A stretch of 64,000 bases of DNA from an uncultured Candidatus Saccharibacteria bacterium (GTDB lineage: Bacteria; Patescibacteriota; Saccharimonadia; Saccharimonadales; Saccharimonadaceae). This document shows, one piece after another, positions 43,256 through 52,952 of the stretch (the stretch's first letter is position 1; every line of letters starts with the position of its first letter). A model generated the notes under the pieces. It made no database searches and was not told where the DNA came from. It worked only from the letters and a program-made list of their open reading frames with translations. The DNA lies in NCBI GenBank assembly GCA_948945085.1, contig CARBGY010000005.1:3243-67242 (forward strand), in the 5' to 3' direction. Position numbers and translations under genes: made by a program.

Positions 43256-44023
43256 ATGGCGAAGGTGATTTGTATTACGAATCAAAAGGGAGGTGTTGGA
43301 AAAACGACGACGTCGGTGAATTTGGCGTACTTTTTGGCGAAGGACCGGAATAAGGTGCTTTTGGTGGATATGGATCCACAAGGGAATGCTTCGTCAGGGT
43401 TAGGGTTGGATAAAACGGCGCTGGATAAGAGTATGACAGAGGTGATGCTGGGGGCGGTGACGATGGGGGAAATAATCCGAGAGACTGCGTTTAAGGGATT
43501 TGATTTGGCGCCAACAACTCCGCAGCTTGCGAATGCTGAAGTGGAGATGGCGGGTATGAAGGGGAAGTTTGGGATGCTCAAAAAAGCAGTGATGGCGGTC
43601 GAGGGGGATTACGATTATATTATTATTGATTCGCCACCTAGTTTATCACTTTTGACGGTAAATGGAATGATTGCGGCGGATTATTTGATTTTGCCAGTAC
43701 AAACAGAGTTTTATGCGCTTGAAGGTGTGGCGCAACTTTTGGAAAGTATGGCAATGGTGAAGAAAGCGATGAATCCAGATTTGAAGCTTCTGGGAGTGCT
43801 TGCAACGATGTATGATAAAAGAACGAGTTTGAGTGGGGAAGTTTTAGCAGAAGTAAAAAGGTATTTTAAGGATAAAGTATTCCGGGCAAGTATTCCGAGG
43901 AATGTAAGAGTGGCGGAAGCGCCGAGCCACGGAGTGCCAGTAGGGGCTTATGATAAGTTTAGTAAAGGGGCGAAAGCATATAAAGATTTTGCGCGAGAAG
44001 TTGAAGAAAGGACGGAGGGATAA
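43256..44023 (+). CDS. parA: Chromosome-partitioning ATPase ParA
   Basis: 255 residues. Deviant Walker-type ATPase that forms gradients to segregate the chromosome. Deviant P-loop KGGVGKTTTSVNLAY near residues 10-24, Walker A' LLVDMDPQGNASSG near 37, switch YIIIDSPPSLS near 123. Typical Soj/ParA length with no N-terminal HTH. TATAAT (43240-43245) ends 10 nt before ATG. Stop overlaps the parB start (TAATG), so the pair is translationally coupled. Confidence 0.95.
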   Translation: MAKVICITNQKGGVGKTTTSVNLAYFLAKDRNKVLLVDMDPQGNASSGLGLDKTALDKSMTEVMLGAVTMGEIIRETAFKGFDLAPTTPQLANAEVEMAGMKGKFGMLKKAVMAVEGDYDYIIIDSPPSLSLLTVNGMIAADYLILPVQTEFYALEGVAQLLESMAMVKKAMNPDLKLLGVLATMYDKRTSLSGEVLAEVKRYFKDKVFRASIPRNVRVAEAPSHGVPVGAYDKFSKGAKAYKDFAREVEERTEG

Positions 44024-44868
44024 TGGCAAAAAAAGGTGGCTTAGGGCGGGGGTTTGAGAGTTTGATTCCGACAAATTTGGTAGAAGAAGCATTCGATCCG
44101 ACACGGAAAGAAGATGCGGAAGTTAGTAAGTTGATTGAAGTATCAGTAGATGATGTGGTGCGGGATGAGGGGCAGCCGCGTAAGAGTTTTACGGAAACTA
44201 GTTTAAAAGAACTCGCGGAGTCGATTAAGGAACATGGGGTTTTGCAGCCGATTGTAGTGACGAAAAAAGGTAAAAAGTACCAGATTGTGGCGGGGGAACG
44301 TAGGTGGCGGGCATCGAAAATGGCGGGACTTGAGACGGTGCCGGTGATTGTACGGACGATTAGCGATCAAAACAAGTTAGAAGTAATGATCGTGGAAAAT
44401 GTACAGAGGGAAGACATTAATCCGATTGAGCTTGCGACGGCCTATGCAAAATTGAAGAATCAGTTTAACTTGACTTACGAGCAAATCGGCGAAAAGGTGG
44501 GAAAGAGTGGGGGAAGTATCGTAAATACAATGCGGTTATTGAAATTGCCTGAAGAGGCGAAGAAAGCGATGCAGGAGCATAATTTGATGGAGGGGCCGAT
44601 GCGACCGCTGATTTCGGCGGATCCAGAGGTTGTAAGAGAGATTTTGCCGAAGATGATTGAGGAGGGTTGGCCAGCGCGGAAGGTGGAAAGGTATATTGCA
44701 GAGCGAAAGAAGAAAAGTTCAGCGACGGCGGTGAAAACTAATGGGTTTTTGAAGGAAGAGAAAAAGTTGGGAGAGAAATATGGGGTTGAGGTGCGAATTC
44801 GGGGACGGAGCGTGACGCTAAGTGCAAAGAATGACGAAGCGTTTAAAGAGCTTTTGGGAAAATTGTAG
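44023..44868 (+). CDS. parB: Chromosome-partitioning protein ParB
   Basis: 281 residues. parS-binding CTPase partner of ParA. N-terminal GLGRGFESLIP; CTP/arginine-patch motif GERRWRASKMAG near residues 88-100; ENVQREDINPIE; HTH (LTYEQIGEKVGKSGGSIVNTMRL) near 150-172; short C-terminal dimer domain. No convincing parS palindrome (GTTTCACGTGAAAC type) was seen in the window. The presence of parAB suggests that the origin is not far, but the gene-strand pattern here does not show a switch. Confidence 0.95.
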   Translation: MAKKGGLGRGFESLIPTNLVEEAFDPTRKEDAEVSKLIEVSVDDVVRDEGQPRKSFTETSLKELAESIKEHGVLQPIVVTKKGKKYQIVAGERRWRASKMAGLETVPVIVRTISDQNKLEVMIVENVQREDINPIELATAYAKLKNQFNLTYEQIGEKVGKSGGSIVNTMRLLKLPEEAKKAMQEHNLMEGPMRPLISADPEVVREILPKMIEEGWPARKVERYIAERKKKSSATAVKTNGFLKEEKKLGEKYGVEVRIRGRSVTLSAKNDEAFKELLGKL

Positions 44869-44967
44869 TGTAGGGATTTATTGTATTCTGACCAGTTAAT
44901 AATCTTCTTGATCAACACTACTTTTTTGATGGAATTATGCGACAAGGACACTCGATCATTAAAAAGC

Positions 44968-44996
44968 TTGTCAAAAGTTTGTCAGTTTGGTATAAT
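44968..44996 (+). promoter_or_regulatory. rnj promoter
   Basis: TTGTCA (44968-44973), 17 bp, TATAAT (44991-44996); ~100-nt leader. Confidence 0.7.
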
Positions 44997-45104
44997 AGAG
45001 GTATCTAGAGAACTTTGGGGGTAAAAATATGTGAAGGCGAGACTGGTGGTCGGATTGCTTTTGTGATGGTGGGTTCTGTAATAATAAGTTAAAAAAGAGG
45101 AATC

Positions 45105-47231
45105 ATGAGTAATAAACAGGAGGAGGAACGTCGTGCGCGTTTAATGAAGATGCGTGATGAGCGTTTGCCGGATATTAAGAAACAGTTTGAAGAGGCGCAA
45201 AAGAGAGGTTTTAATTCGAACTTCAAAGAAGGAGGGAAAGATGCTGGGTTGGTGCGGGGAAAGAATACGAAATCTAATAAGGTATCGAAACCAGCAAAAG
45301 TGCCAAAGCAGGTGAAGACTTCTAAACAGGTAAAAGCACCCGCACAGAATAAGAAGGCGGGACTAGGGGTGTCGGTGCGAAAAGGGGAGATGGTACATCA
45401 TCAGCGCATGCTTTCGCAAGATGTGAATGCGCAGGCCACACAGCATATTATTGGGGTGCCGGTTAATAAGTCCAGGTATAATGGATATGATGGGGCGCAG
45501 GTGACGAATGCGCAGCTAAAAGCTGCACGTCCAGATCCGGAAGCCGTGAGGATTATTCCGATGGGTGGGGTGGGTGAGTTTGGAATTGGTAAAAATATGA
45601 CGATCGTCGAGTATAAGAATGAGATGATTCTGATCGATATGGGGACTTTGTTCGCCGGGGCAGATTATCCGGGGGTTAACTATATGGTGCCAGATATCCA
45701 GTACTTAGAAGACAACAAAGATCATATTAAAGCGATTTGTTTTACGCATGCGCACTTAGATCACATCGGAGCTTGTCGGCATCTTTTGACGAAGTTTAAT
45801 CCTTTGATACCGATTTATGCTACGCCATTTACAATTGGCATGGTGCAAAAACAGATGTCAGAATTAACAGAAGTGCCAGATTTAAATTATAATCCGGTGG
45901 ATCCGTTTAAACATGAAATTATTAAAGTTGGCGAGTACTTTTCGGTTGAGTTTATTCATGCATTGCACTCGATTCCGGGAAATGCTGCGATTGTGGTGAG
46001 GACTCCGAACGGAGTAATCTACTTTAGTGGTGACTGGAGACATGAGGAGAATCCACTAGGAAAACAGACGGATTATGAGCGAATTGATGAGATCGTGAAA
46101 AAAGAGGGGGTAGCGTTGATGTTGAACGAAAGTACGAATATCGATTCTCCAGGTAGGCATCCACATTCGGAATATGATGTAGGGGAAAATATTGGACGCG
46201 TCATGGATCATTATGCGAATGGGCGAGTAATTATTAGCTGTTTCTCGAGTCAGATTAAGCGGATTGAGTTGATACTAAATGAGGCGGCGAAGCGGGGAAG
46301 GAAAGTGGCTTTTGCGGGCTTTTCAATGATTAACAACGTTGAAGTGGCGCTGAGAACAAATGTCGTGAAAATTCCGAAAGACACGATTATGAAAATGGAA
46401 GATATCGTGAAATTACCGGACGATAAGGTGACAGTAGTTTGTACGGGGTCGCAGGGGGAAATGAATGCGGTTTTGAACCGGATGGTGACAGGAGCGCATA
46501 AATATATTAAGATTAAGGCAAGCGATGTAATTGTATTTTCGTCGAACCCGATTCCGGGGAATGAGCCACACGTGGTGGGGGTCGTAGATGGATTGTTGCG
46601 TGAGGGAGCGCAGGTGATGCAAAATGGGAAGACGCATTTGACTGGTCTAGGGCCGTTGCACTTATCGGGTCATGCGTATTATGAAGATCACGTAGATTTT
46701 GTATCGAGAGTGAAACCGTTAAATTATATGCCATATCACGGCGAGTTTTATATGCTTGAGCATAATGCGGAAATGGCGGAAAATGTGATTGGGATGAAGC
46801 GAGACCGGATTTTGGTTTGTGACGATGGTGATGTGGTGGAACTTTCGAAGGAAAAGACGATTCGGAAATGCGGTAGGATTCATGTGGGGAATAAGTTGTT
46901 TGATGATGCGGATAAGCCGGTTCACGAGGCAGTAGTGAAAGATCGGATTCATATTTCGAGAGAGGGAATTTTCGTGATAGTTTTAACGTTGAGTAAGAAG
47001 ACAAATCGGTTAGTGAAAACACCAGATATTGTTTCAAGAGCGTTTATTTATCTTGATAATTCGGAAGAATTGGTGGCGAAGATCCGGCATTATTTGCGGG
47101 TGAGGACGGAAAAGTTGCAAGGGGATGATATGAAGGCATTTAAAGAAGAAATTAAAGAAGATGTAACGCATATTCTCTTTGATGCGACGGGACATACACC
47201 GATTGTGATCCCGGTGATTAATAGGGTATAG
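45105..47231 (+). CDS. rnj: Ribonuclease J
   Basis: 708 residues. Metallo-beta-lactamase/beta-CASP RNase with 5'-3' exo- and endonuclease activity; the main mRNA-decay enzyme in bacteria lacking RNase E. Active-site motif FTHAHLDHIGA near residue 215, GDWRHEENPLG near 310, and beta-CASP motifs (SCFSSQIKR; STGSQGE-like CTGSQGEMNAV; SGHAYYEDHVD). The first ~140 residues are a basic, Lys-rich extension (KSNKVSKPAKVPKQVKTSKQ) not seen in B. subtilis RnjA; it may bind RNA or partners. Long leader and own promoter. Confidence 0.93.
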   Translation: MSNKQEEERRARLMKMRDERLPDIKKQFEEAQKRGFNSNFKEGGKDAGLVRGKNTKSNKVSKPAKVPKQVKTSKQVKAPAQNKKAGLGVSVRKGEMVHHQRMLSQDVNAQATQHIIGVPVNKSRYNGYDGAQVTNAQLKAARPDPEAVRIIPMGGVGEFGIGKNMTIVEYKNEMILIDMGTLFAGADYPGVNYMVPDIQYLEDNKDHIKAICFTHAHLDHIGACRHLLTKFNPLIPIYATPFTIGMVQKQMSELTEVPDLNYNPVDPFKHEIIKVGEYFSVEFIHALHSIPGNAAIVVRTPNGVIYFSGDWRHEENPLGKQTDYERIDEIVKKEGVALMLNESTNIDSPGRHPHSEYDVGENIGRVMDHYANGRVIISCFSSQIKRIELILNEAAKRGRKVAFAGFSMINNVEVALRTNVVKIPKDTIMKMEDIVKLPDDKVTVVCTGSQGEMNAVLNRMVTGAHKYIKIKASDVIVFSSNPIPGNEPHVVGVVDGLLREGAQVMQNGKTHLTGLGPLHLSGHAYYEDHVDFVSRVKPLNYMPYHGEFYMLEHNAEMAENVIGMKRDRILVCDDGDVVELSKEKTIRKCGRIHVGNKLFDDADKPVHEAVVKDRIHISREGIFVIVLTLSKKTNRLVKTPDIVSRAFIYLDNSEELVAKIRHYLRVRTEKLQGDDMKAFKEEIKEDVTHILFDATGHTPIVIPVINRV

Positions 47232-47232
47232 G

Positions 47233-47261
47233 TTGACTTTTTGGGGATTGTGTGCTATACT
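47233..47261 (+). promoter_or_regulatory. Promoter of the lipoprotein gene
   Basis: TTGACT (47233-47238), 17 bp, TATACT (47256-47261). Confidence 0.75.
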
Positions 47262-47346
47262 GAGAGTATAGTATAGTGGGGTGCTGGTTCTTTTGCAGTG
47301 ATAAGGGTATTCTGCCGTGCTAAAAAGAAAAAGGAGGGGCATCAAG

Positions 47347-48177
47347 ATGAAAAGATGCAGAAGTTTAGTAATTGCAGCAGGGATGTTAATGAGCATGGTA
47401 ATGCTGGCAGGGTGTGCTATGGGGCGGAAGCCGATGGCTGGCGGGAGCAGCATGTCGGGTGGCGCGAGTTTTGAGTCGAGGTTTGAAGATGACAGAACGG
47501 CGCCTTTAGAGTTGCTTGACGATACGGATCCATGCGAAGATGTGGAGGGAACCGAAGCTAATCCGAAAGACGAGCTCGTAGTCAGACCTTCAAGTGAGAT
47601 TTCTGAACTGTGGGACAAGTTGTTAACTTGTTATCGGGGAGATCCCGGTAGTTTGGTGGCCCAGTATTACATGGATGGTAAACAGAATGAAAATCCGATA
47701 CCGGTAGTAATATCGGCGATTTTCGTCGATCATACTACTGGCGAGCTGTTTTTCAGGCAAGCAATGTTTGAGCTGGCTGGCGTAAAGGATGACCTGTTTA
47801 TTAGTTCGGTCGTTAGTCTTGGTCTGGGGGATATAGTTGAACAGACCGAGCTTTCTGACCATTGCGTCTTGCGTGAAGTGGAGATTGCATGGGTATCAGA
47901 TGATGGTGAAAGATATAGTATTTCATCATTGGCGGATGAGCTGTGGGATTTTCGGATTGTTTGTCGTGGCGAAGATGCTGGAAATTATCTGTATGGACGC
48001 TATATGTTGGTGTCTGATAATCTGGATGAGGCATTAAGACAGATCGAGAGGGGTATAGATGCAGGGGGCGAGATTATTTTATTAGGTGAAGAGGAAGCGA
48101 TTTCGGACGAGAATTTTTCGTTTGAGAAAGTGGTGGAGATTTGCCTGATAGGGGGAGCGAGACATACCGAGGTTTAG
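47347..48177 (+). CDS. Predicted lipoprotein of unknown function
   Basis: 276 residues. Signal peptide MKRCRSLVIAAGMLMSMVMLAGC with lipobox LAGC, so Cys 23 should carry lipid and hold the protein on the outer face of the membrane. The mature part is acidic, mixed alpha/beta, with several Cys (PCEDV, LLTCYRGD, DHCVLRE, RIVCRGED) that could form disulfides. No family recognised. Start ATG 47347 with AAAGGAGGGG, strongly placed; an earlier in-frame start (47317) has no such site. Monocistronic, with a terminator at 48199-48222. Confidence 0.7.
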   Translation: MKRCRSLVIAAGMLMSMVMLAGCAMGRKPMAGGSSMSGGASFESRFEDDRTAPLELLDDTDPCEDVEGTEANPKDELVVRPSSEISELWDKLLTCYRGDPGSLVAQYYMDGKQNENPIPVVISAIFVDHTTGELFFRQAMFELAGVKDDLFISSVVSLGLGDIVEQTELSDHCVLREVEIAWVSDDGERYSISSLADELWDFRIVCRGEDAGNYLYGRYMLVSDNLDEALRQIERGIDAGGEIILLGEEEAISDENFSFEKVVEICLIGGARHTEV

Positions 48178-48198
48178 AAAAGGGTAGAATACGAAGAA

Positions 48199-48222
48199 AC
48201 CGGCTTTCGGGCCGGTTTTTGA
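48199..48222 (+). terminator. Terminator of the lipoprotein gene
   Basis: AACCGGC/GCCGGTT stem with TTTCGG loop and TTTTTG. Confidence 0.8.
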
Positions 48223-48248
48223 CGTGGTTGTGTAAAAAAGAGATTAAA

Positions 48249-48275
48249 TTAGCACTCTTTACAAATGAGTGCTAA
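48249..48275 (+). promoter_or_regulatory. CIRCE operator (HrcA site) of clpC
   Basis: TTAGCACTC (48249-48257), 9-nt spacer TTTACAAAT, GAGTGCTAA (48267-48275): a perfect CIRCE element. The -35 TTTACA (48258-48263) lies inside it and TATGAT (48281-48286) follows 17 bp later, so HrcA bound here would block RNA polymerase. hrcA itself is not in the window. Confidence 0.9.
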
Positions 48276-48346
48276 TTTGCTATGATGGGAGTAGAGCTCG
48301 GAATTACCGAGGAAAGTTAATATTTAATCCGAGCGAGGGAAACGGA

Positions 48347-50833
48347 ATGGATAGTGAATTTAGTGAAATGATGAATCGATTGTCTGAGAATGCGAGATTT
48401 GCACTTCAGAAGGCGGATTTGTTTAGTAAAAAATATAATAATGGCTATATGGGGACGGAGCATATTTTGCTGGGGATTTTGGCGCAGGATGTGTCAGTTG
48501 GGGCGAAGGTTTTGTCATCTTATGGGGTAACGTTAGAGAAAGCGGAGAAAGCTCTAGGTCAGGAAGCAAGTGAGGTGAATGGGAATTCTTCGATGGCGAT
48601 GATGTCGCTTTCGGAAGCGGCGGTTTTGACGATTAGGATGGCAAGTCATTATACTATAGAACGAGGGGTGGAAACTATCGGGACGGAATATTTACTTTAT
48701 GCCTTACTTTGTCAACCGAATTCGCGCGGAGCGATGCTACTGAAGAAAATGGGGGTGGATAATGACGATGTGCAAAATGCGTTGGAAGCGGGGATGGACG
48801 CGCAGGTGCGTATACAAGAGAACTTAAAGAAGCAGAAAGAGTATCAGAAAAAGCCTTTGAAGTGGCTAAAGCGTTTTGGGACGGATTTGACGGAATTAGC
48901 AAAAGAGGGGAAACTAGATACAGTGATTGGTCGCGAGCGAGAAATTGAACGCGTGGTGACAGTACTAAGTCGTCGAACTAAATCGAATCCGGTTTTGATT
49001 GGGGAGGCGGGTGTAGGTAAGACTGCGATTGTTGAAGGGTTGGCGGAACGGATGATGAAAAATGACGTGCCAGGAGTGTTGATTGGGAAGAGAATCATTC
49101 AGGTTGACCTTTCGACAATGGTGGCGGGGACGAAATTCCGCGGGGAATTTGAGGAGCGGATAAAGGGAGTGATTGACGAAGCGACCGAGAATGACGATGT
49201 GATTCTGTTCATTGATGAGTTGCATCTTTTGATGGGGGCAGGTGCGGGAGAGGGGTCGATGGATGCGGCGAATATTTTGAAGCCGGCGCTAGCCAGAGGA
49301 CAATTACAGTTAATCGGGGCGACGACGATGGATGAATATCGTAAGCATATCGAGAAAGATAAAGCGTTGTCGCGTAGGTTTCAGGTTGTGATGGTGGAGG
49401 AACCGAGCGCTGAGGTAACGTTGAAAATTTTGAAGGGAGTAAAGAAACATTACGAGAAGCATCACGGAGTGAAAATTCCGGATGAGATGTTGGAAACGGC
49501 GATTAATATGTCGGGCCGATATATTAATGATCGGTTTATGCCGGATAAGGTCATCGATGTAATTGATGAGGCGGCGGCGATTAGTAAGGTGGCGGCAGAT
49601 AAAAAAGGCGGAAGCGAGTATAAGAAGTTGAAGGTGCAGGTTAAGGAAGCTGAAGAGAAAATGGCGGAAATGGCCGAGAAGGAAGACTTCGAAGCGGCGG
49701 CACTTTGTAAGACTGAGTTGGAGAAGGCAAAAGCGCGTCTGAAGGAAATGAAGAAAAAGAGTGACGACGAAAAACGTCCAGTTTTGTCGGAAAATGATTT
49801 GGCGCAAGCGGTGAGCTTAAAGACAGGTATTCCAGTATCAAAGGTGCACGGATCGGAGCTTGCGATGTTGGGGGATTTGGAGGGACATTTACAAAAGAGT
49901 GTGGTGGGGCAAAATGAGGCGGTGAAGGCGGTGGCGAAGTCGATTCGACGGGGGCGAAGCGGAGTTGCGGATGCGCGGAGGCCGATTGGAAGTTTTCTGT
50001 TTATGGGTCCGACTGGTGTTGGTAAAACGGAGCTAGCACGGGTAATTGCGAGAGAGGTGTTTGGGGGAGAAAATGCGCTTATTAAAATTGATATGAGCGA
50101 GTTTGGGGAGAAGCATAATGTTTCGCGACTAGTGGGGGCGCCAGCGGGGTATGTTGGCTATGAAGATGGGGGAAAGTTGACAGAAATGGTGCGACGAAAA
50201 CCGTATTCAGTAGTCTTATTCGATGAGATTGAGAAGGCACATCCAGATGTATATAATATGTTGCTACAGATTCTTGAGGACGGAGAGTTGACGGATGGTC
50301 AAGGTATGAAGGTGAAATTTAATAATGCGATTGTGATTTTAACTTCGAATCTAGGCGCGGATGAGATGTATCGTGAGGATGAGATGGGGTTTGTCGGAAA
50401 GGGAGTAAAAGAGAAGCGAAAGCTCGAGGCAGAGTATGAAGTGAGTAAAAGTGCGGCGATGCGCGCACTGAAAAAAGCAATGAAGCCAGAGTTAATCAAC
50501 AGGTTGGATGGAATTTTAGTGTTTAGGCCGTTGACGCATGAGAATGTTGAAAAGATTTTCGATAATTTGTTGGAAGAGCTAAGGAAGCGTTTGGCAATGA
50601 AGAAACTGGGCGTGAAGGTGAATGATAATGTAAAAGAATATCTGATTGAGAAGGGATATGACCCGAAGAACGGGGCAAGACCGTTGCGACGAGTGTTGGA
50701 AGATGAAATTGAGACTTTAGTGGCGGATGAGATTATTGCGGGTAAACTTCAAGATGGAGATATTGCGGAGATTAGTTTAGCGAAGGCGAAGGATGGCGAA
50801 AAGAGTTTGAAGCTAAAGGTTGTGAATGGATGA
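48347..50833 (+). CDS. clpC: ClpC-type AAA+ unfoldase
   Basis: About 828 residues. Hsp100 ATPase that unfolds proteins for ClpP. N-terminal repeats ([28 protein letters not shown]; ~1-145), first AAA+ domain with Walker A GEAGVGKT near 218, a UVR-type coiled motif ([24 protein letters not shown]) near 430-465, second AAA+ domain with Walker A GPTGVGKT near 553 and sensor LINRLD. The UVR motif and layout place it with ClpC rather than ClpB, which would have a long M-domain coil. Start ATG 48347. Controlled by CIRCE. The cognate clpP lies two genes on. Confidence 0.93.
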   Translation: MDSEFSEMMNRLSENARFALQKADLFSKKYNNGYMGTEHILLGILAQDVSVGAKVLSSYGVTLEKAEKALGQEASEVNGNSSMAMMSLSEAAVLTIRMASHYTIERGVETIGTEYLLYALLCQPNSRGAMLLKKMGVDNDDVQNALEAGMDAQVRIQENLKKQKEYQKKPLKWLKRFGTDLTELAKEGKLDTVIGREREIERVVTVLSRRTKSNPVLIGEAGVGKTAIVEGLAERMMKNDVPGVLIGKRIIQVDLSTMVAGTKFRGEFEERIKGVIDEATENDDVILFIDELHLLMGAGAGEGSMDAANILKPALARGQLQLIGATTMDEYRKHIEKDKALSRRFQVVMVEEPSAEVTLKILKGVKKHYEKHHGVKIPDEMLETAINMSGRYINDRFMPDKVIDVIDEAAAISKVAADKKGGSEYKKLKVQVKEAEEKMAEMAEKEDFEAAALCKTELEKAKARLKEMKKKSDDEKRPVLSENDLAQAVSLKTGIPVSKVHGSELAMLGDLEGHLQKSVVGQNEAVKAVAKSIRRGRSGVADARRPIGSFLFMGPTGVGKTELARVIAREVFGGENALIKIDMSEFGEKHNVSRLVGAPAGYVGYEDGGKLTEMVRRKPYSVVLFDEIEKAHPDVYNMLLQILEDGELTDGQGMKVKFNNAIVILTSNLGADEMYREDEMGFVGKGVKEKRKLEAEYEVSKSAAMRALKKAMKPELINRLDGILVFRPLTHENVEKIFDNLLEELRKRLAMKKLGVKVNDNVKEYLIEKGYDPKNGARPLRRVLEDEIETLVADEIIAGKLQDGDIAEISLAKAKDGEKSLKLKVVNG

Positions 50834-51827
50834 GGAACTAGTTAGAGAAGAGCCGAGGCGACAAAAGGGGATTAGTAGTTTTTGGTGGGTGGGGCTAGTT
50901 ATAGCAACTGTGGTGGGGTGGATGATTTGGCAGATTCCGGCAGTGCAGGATATTTGGATGGGATGGGGATATGAGCTGGAGGGGAAAGTAGCGGAGACGG
51001 TTGAAGGACTAGAATTAACAGAAGGAGCGGAGCGGATTCTGAAAGCATCGAGGCCATTGGTGGAGGAGAGTGAAAGTTTTAATGAACATTGTAACAGTCA
51101 CGATGCAGATATTTCGTTACTGGGATGTTATGCAGATGGGAAGATTTATGTATATGAAGTCACAGTAGCAGAAATTGCGGCGGCAAATAAGGTGACGATG
51201 GCGCATGAGCTATTGCACGCGATTTGGGATCGGTTGGGATTCTTTGAGAAGGGCGAAGTTGAGGGGTGGTTAGAGGAAATCTATGCGAGTCGGCGGGAGT
51301 GGTTTGATGGTGAGCTGGAGACGTATAGTGATGAGGAGAGATTGGAAGAGATTTATGCGCGGGCGGGGACGAAGTTAAGGGATTTGCCGGAAGGACTGGA
51401 GCGACATTATGCGAAGTTTTTTCGGAATCGTGCGAGGGTAGTTGATTACTACGAAGAATACGAGGCGCCGTTTTTAGCGTTAAAGATGGAGATGGAGACG
51501 CTCGCAGAGACGATTATACGGGTGAAAATGGAGATTGACGTGGAAAAAGTGGCTTATGAAGGGGAAGTAGCGGATCTGGATATGAGAATTCGAGAGTTTA
51601 ATAGTTGCCTAGAGGTGGCGGGCTGTATAGCGAGTGTTGAGGAGGCATGGGGGCGAGGGACGACGCTAAATCAGGAAAAAGAAGCACTAGAGTTAACAAG
51701 AGATCGATTAAATGAGAAAATTATGGAGAATAATGAAAGGATTGATAATTATCGAGAGATGCAAGAGAGAATTGGTCGGTTAAATCGAGCGATGAATTCG
51801 AATTTAGTAACGGTGGATGAAGTATAA
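50826..51827 (+). CDS. Membrane-anchored HExxH metallopeptidase-like protein
   Basis: 333 residues. One N-terminal membrane helix (~17-37: FWWVGLVIATVVGWMIWQI); an outside domain with MAHELLHAIWDRLG (HExxH) near 128-141 and SHDADISLLGCYADGKIYVYEV upstream; a long coiled-coil follows to ~325 with two Cys (FNSCLEVAGC). The HExxH motif with E/H ligands suggests a zinc peptidase acting outside, or an inactive relative. It overlaps clpC by 8 bp and is followed by clpP, so it is expressed with the heat-shock protease genes. Family not recognised. Confidence 0.7.
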   Translation: MDEELVREEPRRQKGISSFWWVGLVIATVVGWMIWQIPAVQDIWMGWGYELEGKVAETVEGLELTEGAERILKASRPLVEESESFNEHCNSHDADISLLGCYADGKIYVYEVTVAEIAAANKVTMAHELLHAIWDRLGFFEKGEVEGWLEEIYASRREWFDGELETYSDEERLEEIYARAGTKLRDLPEGLERHYAKFFRNRARVVDYYEEYEAPFLALKMEMETLAETIIRVKMEIDVEKVAYEGEVADLDMRIREFNSCLEVAGCIASVEEAWGRGTTLNQEKEALELTRDRLNEKIMENNERIDNYREMQERIGRLNRAMNSNLVTVDEV

Positions 51828-51844
51828 TTAAATAAAGGAGTTTT

Positions 51845-52444
51845 ATGGAGAAAGCAAAAAATTATTTAGTACCAACAGTGATCGAAGAAACGAGTCGAGG
51901 GGAGCGGGCATATGATATTTATTCGAGATTATTGAATGAGCGAATTGTGTTTTTGGGTGATCAGGTGAATTCGCAGACGGCGAATTTAGTAGTAGCACAG
52001 TTGCTGTTTTTGGCGAATGAAGATCCGAAAAGAGATATTAAGCTATATATTAACTCACCAGGGGGTTCGGTCTATGATGGGCTGGCGATTATTGATACGA
52101 TGAATTATATTAAGCCGGATGTGCAGACGATTGGGATTGGCCTACAGGCTTCGATGGGGGCGATGTTGCTAGCATGTGGAGCTAAGGGAAAGAGGTTTGT
52201 ACTACCGAATGCGAGGATTATGATTCATCAGCCAAGTTCAGGAACAGAAGGAAAGATCACCGATCAGGAGATTGCGCTTAAGGAGGGTGTGTATTTGAAG
52301 CGAAAGTTGGTGGAAATTTTTGCAGAGCGAACAGGGAAGAGTGTGAAACAAGTAGAGAAGGATATGGATCGGGATAATTGGATGGGGGCGGAAGACGCGA
52401 AAGAGTACGGAATTGTTGACGAAGTGATTAAGGTTGACAAATAG
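51845..52444 (+). CDS. clpP: ATP-dependent Clp protease proteolytic subunit
   Basis: 199 residues. Serine protease forming the tetradecameric chamber served by ClpC. Catalytic Ser in [10 protein letters not shown] near 101, His in [11 protein letters not shown] near 126, and Asp in DRDNWM near 176. Start ATG 51845, with AAAGGAG upstream. Located in a clpC - metallopeptidase - clpP cluster. Typical length and complete triad. Confidence 0.96.
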   Translation: MEKAKNYLVPTVIEETSRGERAYDIYSRLLNERIVFLGDQVNSQTANLVVAQLLFLANEDPKRDIKLYINSPGGSVYDGLAIIDTMNYIKPDVQTIGIGLQASMGAMLLACGAKGKRFVLPNARIMIHQPSSGTEGKITDQEIALKEGVYLKRKLVEIFAERTGKSVKQVEKDMDRDNWMGAEDAKEYGIVDEVIKVDK

Positions 52445-52461
52445 AAATAAGTGTGCTAGTA
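52434..52461 (+). promoter_or_regulatory. rnhA promoter overlapping clpP end
   Basis: TTGACA (52434-52439) within the last clpP codons, 16 bp, TAGTAT (52456-52461). Confidence 0.55.
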
Positions 52462-52508
52462 TAAGGATATGGCTCTGCTAGACGAGCAGGGATTTTGAGG
52501 AGGTAAAA

Positions 52509-52946
52509 ATGAAAGTTTTATGGACGGATGGTAGTGCGAGTCCGAACCCGGGGCCTGGGGGGTTTGCGGTGATTGAGGATGGGAAACCGGTAGTGTTAGG
52601 ATGCGAAAAGGATTCGACAAATATTCGGATGGAGGGGAAGGCGATGATTGCGGCGATGAAATATGCTGGTGAGGAGGGGTGTGAGATTCATAGCGACTCG
52701 GAATTTTGGATTAATGTTTTAACGAAGTGGGCGTCGGGGTGGAAGGCGAAAGGTTGGAAAAAGAGTAAGGGGGAGATTAAGAATTTGGATATTGTGCAGG
52801 AGCTTTACGGACTATATGAAGAGCTGATACGGAAAGGAAAGGTAAAGTTAGTTTGGGTGCGGGGGCATGTTGGAACAGAAATGAACGAGCTTGCGGACGT
52901 GTGGGCGAATAGAGCGCGACGAGGGGAGACACTTGAGGAGGTTTAG
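52509..52946 (+). CDS. rnhA: Ribonuclease HI
   Basis: 145 residues. Cleaves RNA in RNA-DNA hybrids. The DEDD residues are in TDGSASPNPGPGG (Asp 7), MEGKAM (Glu), HSDSEFW (Asp) and GTEMNELADVWA (Asp); the conserved His is in VRGHVG. A basic handle KGWKKSKGEIK is present. AGGAGG sits 8 nt before ATG 52509. Convergent with the next gene. Confidence 0.94.
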   Translation: MKVLWTDGSASPNPGPGGFAVIEDGKPVVLGCEKDSTNIRMEGKAMIAAMKYAGEEGCEIHSDSEFWINVLTKWASGWKAKGWKKSKGEIKNLDIVQELYGLYEELIRKGKVKLVWVRGHVGTEMNELADVWANRARRGETLEEV

Positions 52947-52952
52947 CGGGGG

